From NCBI GenBank assembly GCA_019638275.1, contig JAHBUC010000002.1:372001-436000 (forward strand): 64,000 nt of DNA. The letters run 5' to 3'. Positions 26,452-34,809 of the stretch are shown here, in pieces. Both the position numbers and the translations under genes were made by a program. Every line of letters begins with the position of its first letter. The stretch's first letter is position 1. The notes under the pieces are model-generated. The model was not told the DNA's origin. It ran no database searches and worked only from the letters and a program-made list of their open reading frames with translations. Source of the DNA: Cyclobacteriaceae bacterium. Its GTDB lineage: Bacteria; Bacteroidota; Bacteroidia; Cytophagales; Cyclobacteriaceae.

Positions 26452-26927
26452 CGAATCAGCTTTAACAGCTCTCTCTTTCTTTTTGCGTAAGCTTTCGCGA
26501 GATACTTTCGTGCCTGTTGAAAACGAAGTGAGTTTCGCAGCGTAATGTACAGTGATTCCGGAGTGAGGTGCTGCTTCAAAATGTAATCTGCAATATCTGA
26601 TGAAACTATCGAGCCGGAATAATTTGAGTTCTTTAAAACTGTAATGGGAACATTTCTGGTTCTCGGATTTGACGAAAGTGTACTAACCGTCTGACTCAAC
26701 TCCTGCAAGCCAATGTTATCATCGATCAGAATAAAATTTGGTTTAAATTTTATCAACCGCTGCCAGATGCTGGTCAGGTCAAAAGCAATCTCGGCAGTTA
26801 CCCGGTTGGGTAGCTTTTTAACGGTTTCCAACATTCTGCTCAATTCAATTGGGTTGTTTCCAACCAAAAGAATGCTGACAGAATCCTGCCGGGAAGTTAT
26901 TTTTTGTTTTTCTTGTACCATAGCCAA
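26448..26927 (-). CDS. atypical receiver-domain (response regulator-like) protein
   Basis: A 159-residue stand-alone receiver-like protein. The phosphoacceptor position is present (FILIDDN) and so is the conserved Lys near the end (DYILK). The acidic pocket normally written DD after the first strand is instead GNN (ILLVGNNP), and the usual Thr/Ser position reads as Lys (ITVLKNSN). Mg-dependent phosphorylation is therefore doubtful. No output domain is attached; the C terminus is a basic helix (LAKAYAKRKRELLKLIR). It is divergent from the FAD oxidoreductase of the polyketide locus. Confidence 0.65.
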   Translation of the reverse strand: MAMVQEKQKITSRQDSVSILLVGNNPIELSRMLETVKKLPNRVTAEIAFDLTSIWQRLIKFKPNFILIDDNIGLQELSQTVSTLSSNPRTRNVPITVLKNSNYSGSIVSSDIADYILKQHLTPESLYITLRNSLRFQQARKYLAKAYAKRKRELLKLIR

Positions 26928-27048
26928 CTGATGAATTAAACATAGTAAACAAACAAAAGGTTACTTTGAACGATTCGTGTTTTGTAATAATTTTTACAAG
27001 CTGTGAAACCAGTTCAAAAACGAGGCCATCATTAACAAATTTTATTTC

Positions 27049-28170
27049 GTGAGTAAAGAAATTGTCGTTGTGGGTGGTGGTTTAGCCGGTTTAATCGCGG
27101 CAATACGTCTTCAGAAGGCCGGATTTACCTGTACACTTTTCGAAAAAAAAACATATCCATTCCACCGGGTGTGTGGCGAATACATTTCCAACGAAGTGTT
27201 CCCCTTTCTCAAAAAAGAACATCTCCTTCCCACCAACCTTAACCTGCCAAACATTAATGTGCTTCGTCTCTCCTCGGTAAGCGGAAAAACAACAGAACTT
27301 TCGCTTGATTTGGGCGGTTTCGGAATCAGTCGTTATACGTTTGATCACTTTCTGGCTCAGCAAGCCAGGAATTACGGAGTTGAAATTATTCATGCTGAAG
27401 TTGACAAGATCATTTTCAATGAAGAGAAAAAAAATTTTTCTGTTCGTGTTGGTGGCGCCTTCCATCAAGCCGATCAGGTTATCGGATCGTTTGGAAAGCG
27501 ATCCAAACTAGATGCCGATCTGCAAAGAGGCTTTATGAACAAGCGTTCACCTTATGTGGGTGTAAAATATCACATCCGAACGCAACACCCCGACAACACC
27601 ATTGCCTTGCATAATTTCAATGGCGGGTATTGCGGCATAAGCAACATTGAAGAAGGCAAATCAACTTTATGTTATTTGGTTCATCGTGATTTGTTGAAAA
27701 AGCACAAATCAATCCATGAACTGGAGAAAGCGGTGTTGTTTGAAAATCTTCACTTGCAAAACATTTTTTCTTCAGCTGAATTTCTGTTTGAAAAACCTGA
27801 AACGATTAACGAAATCTCATTTGAAACAAAAGAGCCTGTTTGCAATCATATGCTCATGGCCGGTGATGCTGCTGGTATGATTGCTCCCTTGTGTGGTAAC
27901 GGTATGGCGATGGCCATTCATTCGGGGAAACTAGTCAGTGATTTGATTATTGAGGCAACCAAAAATCAGCATTCCAATTCTTGGCTTAAGGAAATGTATA
28001 CGAAACAATGGGAGAATCTTTTTGCGGGAAGACTTCGTACCGGAAGACTGATTCAGCATTACCTCTTTGGAAGCGAGTGGTCAAGCCGATTGGCGGTTTC
28101 CTTAGCAGTCAACTCTAAATTCATTGCGAATTTTATTGTTCGCAGAACGCATGGAGAGGTGATTCAATAG
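27049..28170 (+). CDS. FAD-dependent oxidoreductase of the type III PKS locus
   Basis: A 373-residue flavoprotein of the geranylgeranyl-reductase/PHBH-like group. It has the dinucleotide-binding GGGLAG (9-14), the arginine motif HRVCGEY (39-45) and the second FAD motif GDAAGMIAPLCGNGM (272-286). Such enzymes hydroxylate aromatic rings or reduce prenyl double bonds. Next to a type III PKS and a methyltransferase it resembles the SrsC-like hydroxylase of Streptomyces phenolic-lipid operons, although a reductase role on a prenyl chain is equally possible. The start is GTG; no upstream ATG fits. Confidence 0.82.
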   Translation: MSKEIVVVGGGLAGLIAAIRLQKAGFTCTLFEKKTYPFHRVCGEYISNEVFPFLKKEHLLPTNLNLPNINVLRLSSVSGKTTELSLDLGGFGISRYTFDHFLAQQARNYGVEIIHAEVDKIIFNEEKKNFSVRVGGAFHQADQVIGSFGKRSKLDADLQRGFMNKRSPYVGVKYHIRTQHPDNTIALHNFNGGYCGISNIEEGKSTLCYLVHRDLLKKHKSIHELEKAVLFENLHLQNIFSSAEFLFEKPETINEISFETKEPVCNHMLMAGDAAGMIAPLCGNGMAMAIHSGKLVSDLIIEATKNQHSNSWLKEMYTKQWENLFAGRLRTGRLIQHYLFGSEWSSRLAVSLAVNSKFIANFIVRRTHGEVIQ

Positions 28171-28197
28171 ATCATAAAATTGATTACAATTTTTTCA

Positions 28198-28224
28198 CGC
28201 AAAGCCGCAAAGAGAATCGCAAAG
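28198..28224. repeat. three-copy CGCAAAG repeat
   Basis: CGCAAAG occurs at 28198-28204, 28206-28212 and 28218-28224 in the short gap between the convergent FAD oxidoreductase and UbiA genes. Similar clustered GCAAAG repeats are familiar in Bacteroidota intergenic DNA. No stem structure was found around it. Confidence 0.7.
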
Positions 28225-28243
28225 ACCTGAATGATTATAAAGA

Positions 28244-29167
28244 TCATTTAAATGCATCAAGTATGTTGCTGCTATCAAGAAAGAACCATATAAAAAAGAT
28301 GTTTAAACTGGTGGAGGAAATCAGGTTCAACCACATGGTATGACTATAGTTCGCGGCACTTTCATTTCTTCTCACTTGCAAAAACCAATACGAAAAGAAT
28401 AACAGCGTTGGTGAGAGCGCCATTAGAAATTGCCATGCATAACTGATTTTATAATAGTGATTGAAATAAAAAAAGAACCCCGCTACCGCCAGCCCAAACA
28501 CCAGGGCGGTAAAGTAAAACGTTCCGCGAATGCCCAGGCGTAAACTTAGCGTTCTGTCGCCTCGCTTGGCATCTTCTTCGTGTTGGTAAACCTGTGTCAT
28601 GGGGTAATTGCCCAGCAACATCATGGTGGTAAGCAGGGCAGGTGTAATTACATGTGGCTTCAGAATGGTTTCCAAATCAAAATTGTTCAAACCGGCATAG
28701 CACATTAAAAACGTAAAGCATCCTTGAAAAAGAGCCGTAACCAACCATCCTCCAATCGGGTATTTCTTTAACCGGATGGTGGGATGGCTGTACGCCTTGG
28801 AAATCAATCCATAAATCAAAAGCATGCCTGCAAACAGTGCGCTTATCTTAAGGAAACCCAAAACAATGGCCAGCGCATCAAACAATAGGGCCAGGTAATA
28901 CAATCCCATTTTAACAGGCGGAGGGTTCTTAAGTCCACCGATACTTTTCTCATCTTTATCAAAGTAACTGTTATACCCATTGCTGGCCGGGTACAAAAAC
29001 AGGTGAATGATGATAAATACCCATAACAATCGGTCGGGATTCAGGTTAGGAGAAATGGCTACACTGAACAAAAATACCGGTAGCAAAAACCAGGAGAAAG
29101 GAATACGCAGGTGTAACCAGGATGACAAAGAGAACATGTTTTGAAACGAATAAAGTTTTAGGAACAA
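28244..29167 (-). CDS. UbiA-family prenyltransferase
   Basis: A 307-residue membrane protein with about eight to nine helices. Both aspartate-rich prenyl-diphosphate motifs are seen: NSYFDKDE (66-73), a variant of NDxxDxxxD, and DAKRGDRTLSLRLG (199-212), matching DxxxGDxT. UbiA enzymes attach isoprenoid chains to aromatic acceptors such as hydroxybenzoate, naphthoate, chlorophyllide or heme. Within this locus the acceptor could be a PKS-derived phenol, which would give a meroterpenoid; that is inference. The gene is on the opposite strand, 43 bases from the PKS start, suggesting a shared divergent control region. Met11 is an alternative start. Confidence 0.88.
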   Translation of the reverse strand: MFLKLYSFQNMFSLSSWLHLRIPFSWFLLPVFLFSVAISPNLNPDRLLWVFIIIHLFLYPASNGYNSYFDKDEKSIGGLKNPPPVKMGLYYLALLFDALAIVLGFLKISALFAGMLLIYGLISKAYSHPTIRLKKYPIGGWLVTALFQGCFTFLMCYAGLNNFDLETILKPHVITPALLTTMMLLGNYPMTQVYQHEEDAKRGDRTLSLRLGIRGTFYFTALVFGLAVAGFFFYFNHYYKISYAWQFLMALSPTLLFFSYWFLQVRRNESAANYSHTMWLNLISSTSLNIFFIWFFLDSSNILDAFK

Positions 29168-29210
29168 CTCAACAAACTAAAATTACCCTTTTTGGCTTAT
29201 TATTGAAATC

Positions 29211-30311
29211 ATGAGTTTTATTTCAGCCATTGGAGTTGCTGCGCCTGAACACGTTTTTACTCAGCCTGTTATTGCTGCGTTTATGGAGCGCGCCATGCAA
29301 CCCGACTATACGGCCAGTCGAAAACTCCAAGCCATTTTTCGTGCGAGTGGTATTGAAACAAGGCATTCGGTTTTGGATGATTACGGTAAACAGGATAATT
29401 ATAGTTTCTATTCGAACACAAAAAACTTTGAGCCGTTTCCCTCCACGCAAACCAGGCTCGAAGCATATCGAAAACATGCGCTACCCCTTAGTCTTCGTGC
29501 CGTTGAAAATTGTTTTGAGCAGGGCTCTATAAAACCAAACGAAATAACCCACCTCATTCAGGTGAGTTGCACCGGTATGTATGCGCCTGGCCTCGACATC
29601 GATTTGATCCGGCAGCTAAAACTGAATGAACATGTTCAGCGAACCTGCATAAATTTTATGGGTTGTTACGCAGCTTTCAATGCACTCAAGCTTGCTGATG
29701 CCATTTGTAAAGCCGATCATCATGCAGTAGTGTTGATTGTGTGTACAGAGTTGTGTACCCTTCACTTTCAAAAAGAACCTACCGAAGACAACCTGTTGGC
29801 CAACGCACTTTTTGCTGATGGCGCTGGTGCCTTGTTGGTAACTTCATCACCCCAACCCGGTTGGAACCTGGTGCCTGAGCACTTTCACAACGGACTTGCT
29901 TTCAATGGGAAAGAACACATGGCATGGGATATCGGCAATCATGGTTTTGAAATGAAACTCTCCTCCTACGTTCCGGATACCATTCGTACCGGCATCAAAA
30001 ATCTGACAACCGAATTACTGAATCAATTTCAAAAGCGTATTGATGACATTTTTTACTTTGCCATTCATCCGGGAGGAAAGAAAATACTAGAAGCGATTGA
30101 ACAAGAGTTGGGGATAAGTTGTGAACAGAATGAGCCGGCTTATGCTGTGTTAAAAAAATATGGAAACATGTCATCAGCTACCATTTTGTTTGTGTTGCAT
30201 CGCATCATGCGCCAACTTCAACCACAGGATACTGATAAACTGGTATTGAGTTTTGCTTTTGGGCCAGGCCTCACGCTTGAAAGTATGTTATTAAAAACAC
30301 ATTATCAATGA
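29211..30311 (+). CDS. type III polyketide synthase
   Basis: A 366-residue chalcone/stilbene-synthase-family enzyme that condenses an acyl-CoA starter with malonyl-CoA units. The Cys-His-Asn triad is complete: Cys152 in NFMGCYAAF, His286 in FAIHPGGK and Asn319 in KKYGNMSSA. The C-terminal FGPGLTLES loop is also typical. The starter is probably a fatty acyl chain, as in bacterial alkylresorcinol/alkylpyrone synthases, but this is inferred from family context. It overlaps the methyltransferase by 4 bases (ATGA), so the two are coupled. The divergent UbiA gene and the FAD oxidoreductase complete a compact locus. Confidence 0.95.
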   Translation: MSFISAIGVAAPEHVFTQPVIAAFMERAMQPDYTASRKLQAIFRASGIETRHSVLDDYGKQDNYSFYSNTKNFEPFPSTQTRLEAYRKHALPLSLRAVENCFEQGSIKPNEITHLIQVSCTGMYAPGLDIDLIRQLKLNEHVQRTCINFMGCYAAFNALKLADAICKADHHAVVLIVCTELCTLHFQKEPTEDNLLANALFADGAGALLVTSSPQPGWNLVPEHFHNGLAFNGKEHMAWDIGNHGFEMKLSSYVPDTIRTGIKNLTTELLNQFQKRIDDIFYFAIHPGGKKILEAIEQELGISCEQNEPAYAVLKKYGNMSSATILFVLHRIMRQLQPQDTDKLVLSFAFGPGLTLESMLLKTHYQ

Positions 30312-31039
30312 GCCGCTTTGCTGCCCGGTCGCAAGCCCCGGAAATTATGGATGACCTGCTGTGCTCGGGGGAGGTGGTACTTCAAACATTGCGCGAACTG
30401 GATTTCATCAATCATTGGTTGGGCGGGAATCAGGTAACACTGGATGGATTAAAATCGCTGATTAAAAATCAGAAAAATACTGAATCGCTTCACCTGGCTG
30501 ATTTGGGCTGTGGCAGTGGCGAAATGTTGAAATTGATTCACCGACAATTAAAGGCAACCTATCCAGCTATTCAACTTACTGGTATTGATGCCAATCCGAA
30601 CATAATTGCTTTTGCAGAAAAACACTGTGCCGGTATACCCAACATCCGTCTTAAAACAACAGACATTTTCGATCCGGATTTTCAAAAGCATTCATTCGAC
30701 CTGGTTGTTGCCACATTGTTTCTGCATCACTTTACACACGATCAATTGGTAAAAATCTTTCGGACGCTTAAGGCACAGGCACGCATTGGAATTGTGGTGA
30801 ACGACCTGCACAGACATCCTTTAGCCTATTACTCCATCAAAATTCTAACCCGATTATTTTCGCGATCGGCTATGGTAAAGTACGATGCCCCGCTCTCGGT
30901 TTTACGAGGTTTTAGCAAGGCGGAGCTTCAGCAAATTTTAACAGAAGCAGGAATAGAACCCTACAAACTACGCTGGCGATGGGCCTTCCGGTGGCAATTG
31001 ATCATCCATACCCATGAAAACGGTCTTCCGAAGAGATAA
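30308..31039 (+). CDS. SAM-dependent class I methyltransferase of the PKS locus
   Basis: A 243-residue methyltransferase. Motif I is ADLGCGSGE (64-72), and GIDANPN marks the acidic end of strand 2 that binds the ribose of SAM. DLVVATLFLHHF corresponds to motif IV. It is translationally coupled to the PKS and should methylate its phenolic product, as SrsB does in the Streptomyces srs operon; C- or O-methylation cannot be told apart here. The C-terminal region WRWAFRWQLIIH is basic and aromatic, compatible with membrane contact with a lipid substrate. Confidence 0.9.
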   Translation: MSRFAARSQAPEIMDDLLCSGEVVLQTLRELDFINHWLGGNQVTLDGLKSLIKNQKNTESLHLADLGCGSGEMLKLIHRQLKATYPAIQLTGIDANPNIIAFAEKHCAGIPNIRLKTTDIFDPDFQKHSFDLVVATLFLHHFTHDQLVKIFRTLKAQARIGIVVNDLHRHPLAYYSIKILTRLFSRSAMVKYDAPLSVLRGFSKAELQQILTEAGIEPYKLRWRWAFRWQLIIHTHENGLPKR

Positions 31040-31092
31040 AGCCCGATCTGGCACAATTTTCGTACTTTCGATGGTTGTAAATAAAAACGCAT

Positions 31093-31647
31093 ATGGTACA
31101 CCTTAGAAAAATACCCTTCCTGGCCTTTTTGATTGTTTTGGGCGCCTGTTCTTCGGGCGTGTTAGGAAAAAAAGTAAACGAGCCCTTTATGGGCAATGCC
31201 TATGAATCCAATAACCGATTTTGGCGGGGCACCGGTAAAGGAAACAGTTCACAAGATAACATTGCCCGCAGCAAGGCCGACCTGGATGCCAAAGCGCAGT
31301 TAGCGGGACAGGTAAACACCACGATGAAGCAGGTTGCTGATCAGTACTTAAGCGATACCGGAAATGAGCGTGCAGCAGATATAGCCGACAAATTTCAAAG
31401 CCTGGTGCGCCAGACCATGAACACCAACATTGCCGATTTACGGAAGATAGGGGAGAAGAAATTTTACAACGAGAAAACAAAGGAGTACACGGTTTTCATG
31501 GCCTATGAAATCAAGAAAAATGCAATGCTTCGGTTCATGAAGAAGCAAGCCAAAGTAGACCAGACCATTGATGAACGTCAGCGTGCCGTAATTGAAGAGA
31601 TTATTGACGAGGAGATAAAAAGACTCGAAGCGGAGGGTGATGAGTGA
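31093..31647 (+). CDS. LPP20-family lipoprotein
   Basis: A 184-residue lipoprotein with lipobox LGACSS (Cys19). The mature domain resembles LPP20-type lipoproteins: ARSKADLDAKAQLAGQVNTT and the YTVFMAYEIKK segment. The C terminus is a charged helix (ERQRAVIEEIIDEEIKRLEAE). It is probably anchored in the outer membrane facing the periplasm. It starts 53 bases after the methyltransferase and ends at a terminator, so read-through from the PKS locus is possible. Confidence 0.78.
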   Translation: MVHLRKIPFLAFLIVLGACSSGVLGKKVNEPFMGNAYESNNRFWRGTGKGNSSQDNIARSKADLDAKAQLAGQVNTTMKQVADQYLSDTGNERAADIADKFQSLVRQTMNTNIADLRKIGEKKFYNEKTKEYTVFMAYEIKKNAMLRFMKKQAKVDQTIDERQRAVIEEIIDEEIKRLEAEGDE

Positions 31648-31685
31648 GATTCGGTGAGTCAACCTTACTCCGTATTTTACGAAAG

Positions 31686-31716
31686 AAGACCTGATATACT
31701 CGTCAGGTCTTTTTTA
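31686..31716 (+). terminator. intrinsic terminator after the LPP20-like gene
   Basis: A 9-bp stem (AAGACCTGA / TCAGGTCTT) with an 8-base loop followed by a T run. The remaining gap up to 31818 holds only a weak -7-like TAGCTTTA at 31795-31802. Confidence 0.85.
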
Positions 31717-31818
31717 TTGTATTCCGGACTCGATAAGCCCGGTAAATCAAAAAGACATTTACATTTCGGGAATCAAAGACGAAAAAATTATGGTTAGCTT
31801 TAGTTCCTAAAATCAATT

Positions 31819-32691
31819 ATGAAAAAAATTGTACCCTTACTCGTCTTCCTAACGGGTTCTTTACTTGCCCAGCAGCCTCCCGGCACAGAAATCCTTCTGT
31901 TTGATTTAAAACAATCCAAGAACAGTATTCAATTATTGAATCCAAAGAATATTACCAACAGAACCGGATACGACAACCAACCACATTTCCATCCGGAAAA
32001 ACCGCTCGTTTATTTTTCATCAGCTGATGAATCGGGCAGAACAGACATTATGGTTTATGATCATGTTACCGGAGAAACAACAAAGCTTACGGATACATCC
32101 GAACGGGAATATTCGCCAACGGTAACCCCAGATGGCAAATTCATTTCGTGCATCATACAACGCGACAATGGCGCGCAGGATTTAGGCAAATATCCGATTG
32201 AAGGAGGAGAGCCGGTAGTCATTATTGATAACCTAATTGTTGGCTACCACACCTGGATAAATGATGATGTACTCCTTCTGTTTGTGTTGGGGCGCCCGAA
32301 CACACTCCGGCTATATTCTATATCCGAAAAAAAGGATTTGGTACTGGCCGAGAACATCGGAAGATCGCTTCACCGCATTCCAGGCACAAATGACATTAGC
32401 TTTATCGATAAGCAAGATGTCGAGTGGCAAATCAAAAAATACAACAGTAAAAACGGAACGATTGAAACGATAGCACCAACTTTACCTAATCGGGAGGACA
32501 TGGCGTGGACAAAAGATGGGAAGATTTTGATGAGTGATGGTGTGAATCTCTTTTTCATCCAGCCGAATAAGTACTCTGCCTGGAGTCGTGTGACTCTTCC
32601 AAAAGGAATGACGCTTCAAGGTATTTCCCGATTAGCAATTAACGCCTCTTCATCAAAAATTACTATTGTTATTGACGAGATTAAAAATTAA
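31819..32691 (+). CDS. secreted TolB-like beta-propeller protein
   Basis: A 290-residue protein with signal peptide (to SLLAQ) and TolB/PD40-like blades such as VYFSSADESGRTDIMVYD and PTVTPDGKFISCI. It probably forms a six-bladed propeller in the periplasm or at the surface. No enzymatic domain is attached. It converges with the following minus-strand gene with an 11-base overlap. Confidence 0.75.
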   Translation: MKKIVPLLVFLTGSLLAQQPPGTEILLFDLKQSKNSIQLLNPKNITNRTGYDNQPHFHPEKPLVYFSSADESGRTDIMVYDHVTGETTKLTDTSEREYSPTVTPDGKFISCIIQRDNGAQDLGKYPIEGGEPVVIIDNLIVGYHTWINDDVLLLFVLGRPNTLRLYSISEKKDLVLAENIGRSLHRIPGTNDISFIDKQDVEWQIKKYNSKNGTIETIAPTLPNREDMAWTKDGKILMSDGVNLFFIQPNKYSAWSRVTLPKGMTLQGISRLAINASSSKITIVIDEIKN

Positions 32692-33331
32692 TACGAAACC
32701 CAAAGACAGGAGCTGTCAGGTCAATCTTATAAATATTATAAGAGCTCTCTTCTGCCGTTGTTGATGGCAAATCAACACCAATGAGTATATCCCATGTTGT
32801 CTGTGGCCGATGCCACGCATAACCCAGGTTAAACTTAAACCCAGGCCCGTTAGCATTGACATTGCGAAATGATGTAAACCCATAATACACCCCACCTTCA
32901 ATATAAACCGAACTGAAACCGCTGTTAAAAAAATAATAACCCAATAGTACTCCTGGTGCATAACGGTTCACCGCAAAACGTTCTGTATCACCATCCAGTC
33001 GAACAGTTTTAGATGCCCCTGCATATTCTAACAGAATTCTTGTTTGTATTACTTTGTTTAAAGGTATGGCTAGTCCCATTCCAACCATGCCAACAGCCGA
33101 AATATCGGATGAGCCAAAACTAATATGGCCAGAGCCTAGCCTGTCGTCAATGTATTGATCAATAAACCGATTTACATCCGATGGTGAAACCGGGCCCATG
33201 GAAGTGGACAGGAAGAACCGCGGACGCAAGTCATGCTCTCTTTGCTCATCTTTTGAAAGCTCAAAAACAGTTTGTGCTGATGCCGATGTAATGCTTACCG
33301 TCCATAGTAAAAATAGAAGATTCCCCTTCAT
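32681..33331 (-). CDS. putative outer-membrane beta-barrel protein
   Basis: Family not recognised. With the start at 33331 the 216-residue product has a signal peptide (MKGNLLFLLW to SASAQ). The mature part shows alternating hydrophobic strands with Tyr/Gly turns (YAPGVLLGYYFFNS, VYIEGGVYYGFTS, FNLGYAWHR) and ends in FGFRINF, an aromatic C-terminal strand typical of outer-membrane barrels. The upstream gene ends 1 base before this start, so the two are one transcript. Confidence 0.7.
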   Translation of the reverse strand: MKGNLLFLLWTVSITSASAQTVFELSKDEQREHDLRPRFFLSTSMGPVSPSDVNRFIDQYIDDRLGSGHISFGSSDISAVGMVGMGLAIPLNKVIQTRILLEYAGASKTVRLDGDTERFAVNRYAPGVLLGYYFFNSGFSSVYIEGGVYYGFTSFRNVNANGPGFKFNLGYAWHRPQTTWDILIGVDLPSTTAEESSYNIYKIDLTAPVFGFRINF

Positions 33332-33332
33332 A

Positions 33333-34736
33333 CTATCGGTTACGCTTTTTACCCGGACCAACATCAACAAACCTGAATACAGCAATATTCAAGGCTCCCA
33401 TAGCCTTCACTGCAACTACGGAATATGCATCTTTGGTTGTTAATACCACGGCATTGTCAGGTGCCGGTAGCTGACCAAGATTGGTGAACTGTTTTAAATC
33501 AGGCGTGTATTTCTTGAAAATCCCACCGTCCAATAGATACAAGCTGCCATCACTGCTGTGTCCGAAGTAACGAATCTGTCCGGTACGATGTGCATAACCT
33601 GCAAAAGGATAGGCCTGTAAATGCGAGCCAATCTGAACCCTTCGCTGTGCGATTGTGCAGTAAATTGGTTTCGCGTTATCAACATTTACTGGCAGAACAA
33701 CCACATCTTTCCACTTTAAGCTGCTCCACGTAACAGAAAACATTCCAAGTGTGGCAAAGGAAGTAATCAAGGCCTTTGCAAAGTAAGCCCCAAACGGTTC
33801 GCTGGTAAAGGTCTCACCTACCAAATATTTTTCGCCATCTGGCAGCTTAACTACATCCATCCAAAACACATTATTTGGAATTGATGCTATGTTCAGTCGA
33901 CTATCACGAATTGAGTCGGTTAGTGGATCAATAGAAACCAGGCTTGGCATGCCCGGCTGATTGTGTTTGATGCGGTTGGTAAAAAATTTTCGGCCAGCAA
34001 GGTAAAGGGTGCTGTCAACAATAAAGCTATTGTCGATCTCCATTCGCGCATCCTTGCTTGATAAAATTTGATTTGATTTTTCCTGTCCGGTTAAACCATC
34101 CAGAATTAACGTCTCATAGGCCGATGCCCTGCTGTTGTGATTCTTATTTACAACCATTACAAGGTCATCATTAATAAAAAAAGATTGAGCAATCGCTAAT
34201 CGCTTACCTCCTGAATTGATTGATTGCTTGGACTTAATTTTTCCTTCCCTGGAAACCATTAAAACATCCCACTGCTGTTTGTTAACTGAGTAAAGCACAA
34301 AAAAGATCTCCGGATCACTGGAAGGATGAACCCTTACCTGCATTCGCTTGCTAAACAAACCCGTGGTGAAAATGCGTGTTGCAAATTGCTCTTCCGATTG
34401 CTTGTCCAGCCAATGCAACTGTAAAACGCCAGAATCCCTGTTTCCCATTGCCGAAACCACATACTGACTACCCTCAGCTGAAGCTACGAGTTTGAAATTA
34501 CCATTAAGCTTGATTTCGGTTGTATCGGATAATCTCAGTAAAGAATCAAAATCAATTTTTCTGAACTGGGATTGTACCTGGTTCTTACTTTTAACTTTGT
34601 AGATGATCCGGAGGTTATTATCCAGTGTTTCGGACAGATAATAATCGGAACGGTAATCAATATCGCGAATGGCGATATCCTGTGCTGACGCATGAACGGA
34701 GCATACGACTAGCAGCATCAATAATGTTTGGCGCAT
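33333..34736 (-). CDS. secreted protein of unknown function
   Basis: Family not recognised. The 467-residue protein has a Sec signal peptide (to HASAQ) and a beta-rich sequence with repeated WD-like or propeller-like segments (for example GVLQLHWLDKQ, VLMVSREGKIKSKQ, LYLLDGGIFKKYTP). A propeller fold is plausible but not shown. It is co-transcribed with the barrel-like gene downstream, so the pair may form an outer-membrane/periplasm unit. Confidence 0.65.
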   Translation of the reverse strand: MRQTLLMLLVVCSVHASAQDIAIRDIDYRSDYYLSETLDNNLRIIYKVKSKNQVQSQFRKIDFDSLLRLSDTTEIKLNGNFKLVASAEGSQYVVSAMGNRDSGVLQLHWLDKQSEEQFATRIFTTGLFSKRMQVRVHPSSDPEIFFVLYSVNKQQWDVLMVSREGKIKSKQSINSGGKRLAIAQSFFINDDLVMVVNKNHNSRASAYETLILDGLTGQEKSNQILSSKDARMEIDNSFIVDSTLYLAGRKFFTNRIKHNQPGMPSLVSIDPLTDSIRDSRLNIASIPNNVFWMDVVKLPDGEKYLVGETFTSEPFGAYFAKALITSFATLGMFSVTWSSLKWKDVVVLPVNVDNAKPIYCTIAQRRVQIGSHLQAYPFAGYAHRTGQIRYFGHSSDGSLYLLDGGIFKKYTPDLKQFTNLGQLPAPDNAVVLTTKDAYSVVAVKAMGALNIAVFRFVDVGPGKKRNR

Positions 34737-34792
34737 AAGGGGGACAGAAAATTTTCACCAAAATAACAGATTTATTGTTTTGTCAATCACGC

Positions 34793-34800
34793 TATATTTG
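34793..34800 (+). promoter_or_regulatory. -7 element of deoxynucleoside kinase gene
   Basis: TATATTTG matches TAnnTTTG and ends 9 bases before the ATG at 34810, implying a very short leader. It also argues against the in-frame TTG start at 34780. The -33 region is weak. Confidence 0.55.
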
Positions 34801-34809
34801 CCCCCCTAC

